Shown here in pieces: positions 6,409 through 9,974 of a stretch of 9,974 nucleotides of DNA (its first letter is position 1; each line of letters opens with the position of its first letter). The notes below the pieces were generated by a model. The model searched no databases. It was not told where the DNA came from and worked only from the letters and a program-made list of their open reading frames with translations. Source of the stretch: CAZITB01 sp964542055 (lineage in GTDB: Bacteria > Planctomycetota > Phycisphaerae > Sedimentisphaerales > CAMDDF01). Location of the stretch: the NCBI GenBank assembly GCA_964542055.1, contig CAZITB010000103.1, positions 1 through 9,974 of the forward strand. The letters run 5' to 3'. Both the position numbers and the translations under genes were made by a program.

Positions 6409-6430
6409 CATTATTTTTGTTTAAATAATG
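6409..6430. repeat. AT-rich inverted repeat, 8-bp arms
   Basis: CATTATTT (6409-6416) and AAATAATG (6423-6430) are perfect reverse complements around a 6-base spacer TTGTTT. It abuts and shares base 6430 with the stronger hairpin to its right, so two stem-loops could form in tandem or compete in the mRNA leaving the E1 gene. Confidence 0.5.
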
Positions 6431-6461
6431 TATGCAAGGCCCTTTGCCTGACCTTGCATAC
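6430..6461 (-). terminator. Strong hairpin just after E1: intra-operon terminator or processing site
   Basis: GTATGCAAGG (6430-6439) and CCTTGCATAC (6452-6461) form a perfect 10-bp stem with a 12-nt loop. It begins 10 nt beyond the E1 stop codon. On the minus strand it is followed by ATTATTTAAAC, not a pure T run, so termination may be partial. It sits in the only long gap (167 bp) of an otherwise tightly packed set of genes. It could lower expression of the downstream genes or protect the upstream mRNA 3' end. Confidence 0.55.
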
Positions 6462-6471
6462 TATTACTGCA

Positions 6472-8943
6472 TTAAAGAGCTAGTTTATTTCTTCGGAGGA
6501 TTTCCTCGCTGCAGCATGGACGCTTTGTTGAATAGCCTTTCAACGGTATGATGTGTTCATTGATGATATCCAGAAAATCAGCTGGATAAGGGAAGAACGC
6601 ATCTTCAACTTCATCCGGCGGTGTGATCCAGTTTTTGGCACCGAGTACAACCGGCGGAGCGTCCAATTCGTCGAATGCAAGCTGCGATATATTTGAAGCA
6701 ATATTGTGCAGATAAGAGCCTCTTTCGCAGGCATCCGAAGCAAGCAGTATCTTGCGGGTTTTCTTTACGGACTCGATGACCTTTTCATAATTGAACGGTG
6801 CGATCGAGCGGGCATCGATGATTTCACAGCTGATACCGTACTGCTGCTGCAGCTGATCAGCGGCTTCGATTGCCCTGTAAAGTGTTGCGCCTATGGTCAG
6901 AATTGTCATATCTTTCCCCTGCCTTCTGATTGCCGGTTCGCCAAACGGAACTTCGTATGCTTCAGTGGGTACCCCGCCTTCGACGAACTCTTCAGCGTTT
7001 CCGTATAGTCTCTGGCTTTCAAAGAAGATGACCGGGTCGCTCCCTGTTAATGCGTTATACATCAAGCCTTTTGCGTCATAAGGGGTCGCGGGGAAAACGA
7101 CTTTCAAGCCAGGGATATGAGCACAGAGGCTCGTCCAGTCCTGGCTGTGCTGCGCGCCGTATTTGCTGCCGACCGACACTCTTACGACAACGGGCATTTT
7201 CAGTAGTCCGCCGCTCATTGACTGCCATTTGCAAAGCTGGTTGAACAGTTCGTCGCCGGCTCTGCCCATAAAGTCACAGTACATAAGCTCGACAAGTGCC
7301 CTGCCGCCTTCAAGGCCGTAACCAACTGCTGTTCCGATGATGGCACCTTCTGCTATCGGAGAATTGAATAAGCGATGGTACGGCAAAGCTTCGGTCAGTC
7401 CGCGATAGACTGCAAATGCTCCGCCCCAGTCACGGTTTTCTTCACCGTAAGCGATAAGTGTCGGATCCTGGTAGAACCTGTCAAGTATGGCTTCAAACAA
7501 TGCGTCGCGGACACCAATGCAGCGGGTATCTTTCAGTCTCTGCCCTTTTTCGTCAAATGCTGACCTTGAACGGTTTGCAAGGCTTTTAACCCTTGGGTTT
7601 TCTTCTTTTGGCATCAGAACTTCGGGTTCTCTGCCCGGTTCTGATGTGTCGTATTTTTCGTTTGAGAACATCGTTTGTTCGAGCAGGTTATTTTGCTTTT
7701 TCAGATCCGCTCTTGGTGAAATCTTAGCGTCTGATGCTTTAGCAAGTGCCTTGGTAACGAGTTCATCAATTTTCTGATTGATTTCGTCAATCTTGTTCTG
7801 ATCGCAAACTTTCGCGTCAACAAGTGATTTTGCAAATGTTACGATCGGATCGTGCTCGGTCCAGGCGTCAATTTCTGTCTTCTCACGGTAGCTGCTCTGG
7901 TCAGAAGGAGAATGTCCGCTGTAACGGTATGTCATTGTATCGAGCAGGACCGGTCCGTCGCCTTTTTCGATTATTTCTTTTTTGCGGATGATAGCGTCGG
8001 CAACTGCAAGCGGATTGTAGCCGTCAACTCTTTCTGAGTGCATCTGCTCGGGGTTGAGTCCGGCACCGATCCTGGCAAGGATATCATATCCCATTGTTTC
8101 GCCGCAGGTCTGGCCGCCCATACCGTAATGGTTGTTTACGAAATTCATGATCAATGGCAAGCCGCCTTTGTAAGGTTCCTGCCAGAGGTTTTTGAACTGG
8201 TCCATAACCGCAAAACATAATCCTTCCCAAACCGGCCCGCAAGCCGCGGAAGCGTCGCCTATGTTTGCGATTGTTATCCCTTTTCTGCGGTTTACTTTTT
8301 TATACAGAGCGCTGCCAACGGCGATATCGCCTGAACCGCCTACGATGGCGTTATTGGGATAAATGCCAAATGGCGGGAAGAACGCGTGCATCGATCCGCC
8401 CATACCTTTATTGAAACCTACTTCTCTGCCGAAAACTTCGGCTAGTGTTCCGTAGATAAGGAAATCGATGGCAAGGTCTTTTACATCGCCTTTGGCGTCT
8501 TTTTCGACTTTTTTCAGGCATTCGCCGCCGAAATAACTCTTCATTACGTTCAACAGTGTCTCATCATCAAGCTGGCAAATTGCCGACAGTCCCTTTGCGA
8601 GAATTTCGCTGTGGCTGCGATGGCTTCCGTAGATATGATCGTCAACTGATAAATGGTAAGCCTGGCCAACAGCTGCAGCTTCCTGACCTATAGAAAGGTG
8701 GGCCGGCCCATTGTGCATATACTCGATACCGTTGTACGAGCCTCGCAGCTTAATTTCATTGAGCATATTCTCAAAGGTTCTGCAGACAACCATATCGCGT
8801 TGGATGCGGATAAGGTCATCTTTTGAATACCTTTTGAGCTCATCAGATATTTTTTTATCATAATGGTTAACAGGGATTGATTTGAACTTGATTTCCGATT
8901 TTTTCCGGGAGTTTTCCGGACATACAAATAATGATTTAGGCAT
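6472..8943 (-). CDS. Fused alpha+beta E1 of a thiamine-diphosphate 2-oxo-acid dehydrogenase complex
   Basis: The product is 823 aa. E1 decarboxylates a 2-oxo acid (or acetoin) and passes the acyl group to the lipoyl arm of E2. Residues about 45-410 are E1-alpha: GSHRSHSEILAKG (106-118), KGMGGSMH (179-186), the thiamine-diphosphate motif GDAS (229-232) ending in NN (270-271), and the loop TYRYSGHSPSD (338-348). A charged linker at about 410-460 leads into E1-beta: GEENRDWGGAF (500-510), VELMYCDFMGRAGDE (551-565) and GAQHSQD (596-602) with active-site His599. The GD-to-NN gap is about 39 residues, longer than usual, through an insert near WQEPYKGG. The start at 8943 follows the DeoR stop by 5 nt, with GGAG overlapping that region. 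The partner E2 starts divergently at 9881. Substrate (pyruvate, branched-chain 2-oxo acid or acetoin) cannot be fixed. Confidence 0.93.
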   Translation of the reverse strand: MPKSLFVCPENSRKKSEIKFKSIPVNHYDKKISDELKRYSKDDLIRIQRDMVVCRTFENMLNEIKLRGSYNGIEYMHNGPAHLSIGQEAAAVGQAYHLSVDDHIYGSHRSHSEILAKGLSAICQLDDETLLNVMKSYFGGECLKKVEKDAKGDVKDLAIDFLIYGTLAEVFGREVGFNKGMGGSMHAFFPPFGIYPNNAIVGGSGDIAVGSALYKKVNRRKGITIANIGDASAACGPVWEGLCFAVMDQFKNLWQEPYKGGLPLIMNFVNNHYGMGGQTCGETMGYDILARIGAGLNPEQMHSERVDGYNPLAVADAIIRKKEIIEKGDGPVLLDTMTYRYSGHSPSDQSSYREKTEIDAWTEHDPIVTFAKSLVDAKVCDQNKIDEINQKIDELVTKALAKASDAKISPRADLKKQNNLLEQTMFSNEKYDTSEPGREPEVLMPKEENPRVKSLANRSRSAFDEKGQRLKDTRCIGVRDALFEAILDRFYQDPTLIAYGEENRDWGGAFAVYRGLTEALPYHRLFNSPIAEGAIIGTAVGYGLEGGRALVELMYCDFMGRAGDELFNQLCKWQSMSGGLLKMPVVVRVSVGSKYGAQHSQDWTSLCAHIPGLKVVFPATPYDAKGLMYNALTGSDPVIFFESQRLYGNAEEFVEGGVPTEAYEVPFGEPAIRRQGKDMTILTIGATLYRAIEAADQLQQQYGISCEIIDARSIAPFNYEKVIESVKKTRKILLASDACERGSYLHNIASNISQLAFDELDAPPVVLGAKNWITPPDEVEDAFFPYPADFLDIINEHIIPLKGYSTKRPCCSEEILRRNKLAL

Positions 8944-8948
8944 TTGCC

Positions 8949-9722
8949 TTACTCCTCTATATTTGGATAAATTACGTTAATATTATTTTTTTCCAGGAAC
9001 TCGAGCCACTCGTCAGATGGCTTTTGTTCGGTAACGACTGCTGAGATTTCGTTGAAATCGGCTATTTTATAAAGTGCGGGCTGATCAAATTTGCTGCTGT
9101 CAATCAGGAGAAACGTTTGTTTTGCGTTTTTTATTACGACTTTTTGCAGGTGAGCGCTGTCAATATCGACAGATGTCAGGCCGAAATCCATGCCGATGCC
9201 GTCACTGCCGATAAAAGCGGTATAACCTCTTAATCTTTCAAGGGATTCGATTGCCATTGGTCCGATAGTGTCCATTTTTTCTGGCCTGTAAAGCCCGCCG
9301 GGGATCAATATTTTTGTATTGGGGCTTTTCAGCTCCTGGGCAGTTCGAATTGAATGTACCACAACTGATAAAGCCCTTTTGGCTCGCATAAATGATGTCA
9401 TCTGGAAACAGGTAGTGCCGGAATCGAGGAATATCTGGTCGCCGTTTTGGACATACTCAGCGGCAAGGCTTGCGACTATTTTTTTGGCTTCGACATTGCG
9501 GGTCAACTTTGAAAGAAATGAATGGTCGGCATTTTCTACTACTTTTGCTCCCCCGTGAGTTAGCTGGAGCAGGCCTTCCTGATTTATTTTGTGAAGGTCT
9601 CTTCTGACGGTCGGTTCCGAGACGTTGAGCACTTCAGCCAGACCTTTGACAGTCACAAAGCCGTTTTTGTAGGCAAGAGCAAGGATATCATCTCTTCTAT
9701 GTTCTATTGCTAAACCATCCAT
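8949..9722 (-). CDS. DeoR-family transcriptional regulator
   Basis: The product is 257 aa, the normal length for the family. The N-terminal winged helix-turn-helix spans about residues 8-58 (VKGLAEVLNVSEPTVRRDL, then THGGA), matching the DeoR/GlpR signature. The effector domain has the phosphosugar-isomerase-like motifs DSGTT (100-104), AFIGSDGI (169-176) and DSSKF (208-212). Members usually repress sugar or polyol genes and are released by a phosphorylated sugar. It is first in the minus-strand operon, 5 nt before E1, and faces a divergent promoter region, so it probably represses itself, the operon and the E2 gene. A start at the ATG at 9722 gives the full HTH; the ribosome-binding site is weak (GGA 11 nt upstream). 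Confidence 0.92.
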   Translation of the reverse strand: MDGLAIEHRRDDILALAYKNGFVTVKGLAEVLNVSEPTVRRDLHKINQEGLLQLTHGGAKVVENADHSFLSKLTRNVEAKKIVASLAAEYVQNGDQIFLDSGTTCFQMTSFMRAKRALSVVVHSIRTAQELKSPNTKILIPGGLYRPEKMDTIGPMAIESLERLRGYTAFIGSDGIGMDFGLTSVDIDSAHLQKVVIKNAKQTFLLIDSSKFDQPALYKIADFNEISAVVTEQKPSDEWLEFLEKNNINVIYPNIEE

Positions 9723-9750
9723 TACATTTTTCCAAAATTAAACTCTCAAT

Positions 9751-9779
9751 ATTTAATCATAAAAAATCATCTAAATCAA
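9751..9779 (-). promoter_or_regulatory. Possible promoter of the DeoR-E1 operon
   Basis: On the minus strand TTGATT (9779-9774) and TTAAAT (9756-9751) are separated by 17 bp. The -35 overlaps one AATCA repeat and the -10 touches another, so a repressor bound there would block it. Matches are 4/6 each in AT-rich DNA, so it is tentative. Confidence 0.35.
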
Positions 9780-9813
9780 TACTTTTTTGAAAAATAATGA
9801 TTGAATTTTGATT
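9755..9813. promoter_or_regulatory. Candidate DeoR operator: AATCA direct repeats facing TGATT inverted copies
   Basis: AATCA occurs at 9755-9759, 9765-9769 and 9774-9778, starting 10 and 9 bp apart. Its reverse complement TGATT occurs at 9798-9802 and 9809-9813, starting 11 bp apart. Helically phased direct repeats with inverted partners in a divergent intergenic region fit the multi-site operators of DeoR-family repressors. The very high A/T content raises the chance of coincidental matches. Confidence 0.4.
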
Positions 9814-9829
9814 AGTTTCTTATTATTAT
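9801..9829 (+). promoter_or_regulatory. Possible promoter of the divergent E2 gene
   Basis: TTGAAT at 9801-9806 and TATTAT at 9824-9829 are 17 bp apart (4/6 and 5/6 consensus matches). Transcription would begin near 9836, giving a leader of about 45 nt before the ATG at 9881. It overlaps the TGATT pair of the candidate operator. Confidence 0.4.
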
Positions 9830-9880
9830 TGAAAAAAATTAAAAATTTATGTTAAAAACCTTAATTTAAGGCCAATTATT

Positions 9881-9974
9881 ATGAGCGAAACAACATATCC
9901 CGAAAATGTTACACCAGTGTTAATGCCCCAGGCCGGACAATCCATGGAAGAAGGCACCATCACCGCATGGCTGG
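9881..9974 (+). CDS. Lipoyl-domain protein, likely E2 acyltransferase (partial, 5' end only)
   Basis: Only 31 codons are in the window. After a short leader the protein reads VLMPQAGQSMEEGTITAWL, the first two strands of a lipoyl/biotinyl domain as found at the N-terminus of dihydrolipoamide acyltransferases. The lipoylated lysine would lie beyond the window end. AAGG at 9868-9871 is a ribosome-binding site 9 nt before the ATG. Its position opposite the DeoR-E1 operon suggests it is the E2 partner of the fused E1, with E3 possibly following. Without the rest of the gene, a stand-alone lipoyl protein cannot be excluded. Confidence 0.85.
   Translation, partial: MSETTYPENVTPVLMPQAGQSMEEGTITAWL

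Noticed and set aside
5540..8220. Plus-strand ORFs opposite the 316-aa and E1 genes
   Set aside because: Shadows in other frames of well-supported minus-strand genes.
1..9974. CRISPR array, rRNA, transposase or riboswitch
   Set aside because: No regularly spaced long repeats, rRNA-like sequence, transposase motifs or recognisable aptamer structure were seen.

Overview
The window joins two different kinds of DNA at a tRNA-Arg gene. No taxonomic marker is present. The integrase type, a small phage-like CxxC protein, a fused 2-oxo-acid dehydrogenase E1 and a moderate-to-low GC content suggest a Planctomycetota-type bacterium, perhaps a Phycisphaerae/Sedimentisphaerales lineage. That assignment is inference from family resemblance only.

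Left part (about 1-2841) looks like the integrase end of an integrated mobile element. Reading leftwards from the tRNA 3' end, a tyrosine recombinase (2723-1467, minus) is followed with a TAATG stop/start overlap by an HExxH zinc-metallopeptidase-like protein (1467-787, minus). A hairpin plus T-tract ends this pair. Facing it is a small four-cysteine protein (557-763, plus). The first ~400 bases hold no confident gene but carry AT-rich DNA with several short direct and inverted repeats.

Middle: tRNA-Arg(CCU) at 2842-2915 (minus), with its own sigma70-like promoter. Its 3' end points at the integrase, the usual layout for an element inserted in a tRNA 3' end. The other attachment site is not in the window.

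Right part (2995-9974) looks like chromosomal metabolic DNA. Five minus-strand genes run in order: a DeoR-family repressor (9722-8949), a fused alpha+beta E1 of a 2-oxo-acid dehydrogenase complex (8943-6472), an unrecognised 316-aa protein (6304-5354), a PfkB-family sugar kinase (5352-4150) and a mannitol-1-phosphate 5-dehydrogenase-like protein (4137-2995). Spacing is 5 nt (DeoR/E1), 167 nt with a strong hairpin (E1/316-aa), 1 nt and 12 nt. Diverging from DeoR across a 158-bp very AT-rich region is the start of a lipoyl-domain protein (9881-), almost certainly the E2 acyltransferase partner of E1. The likely reading is a sugar- or polyol-responsive locus: DeoR senses a sugar phosphate, the kinase and polyol-phosphate dehydrogenase process a sugar or polyol, and the E1/E2 complex decarboxylates a 2-oxo acid to an acyl-CoA. 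The 316-aa protein has no function I can assign. The grouping does not match any catabolic pathway I recognise and is the main novelty candidate here.
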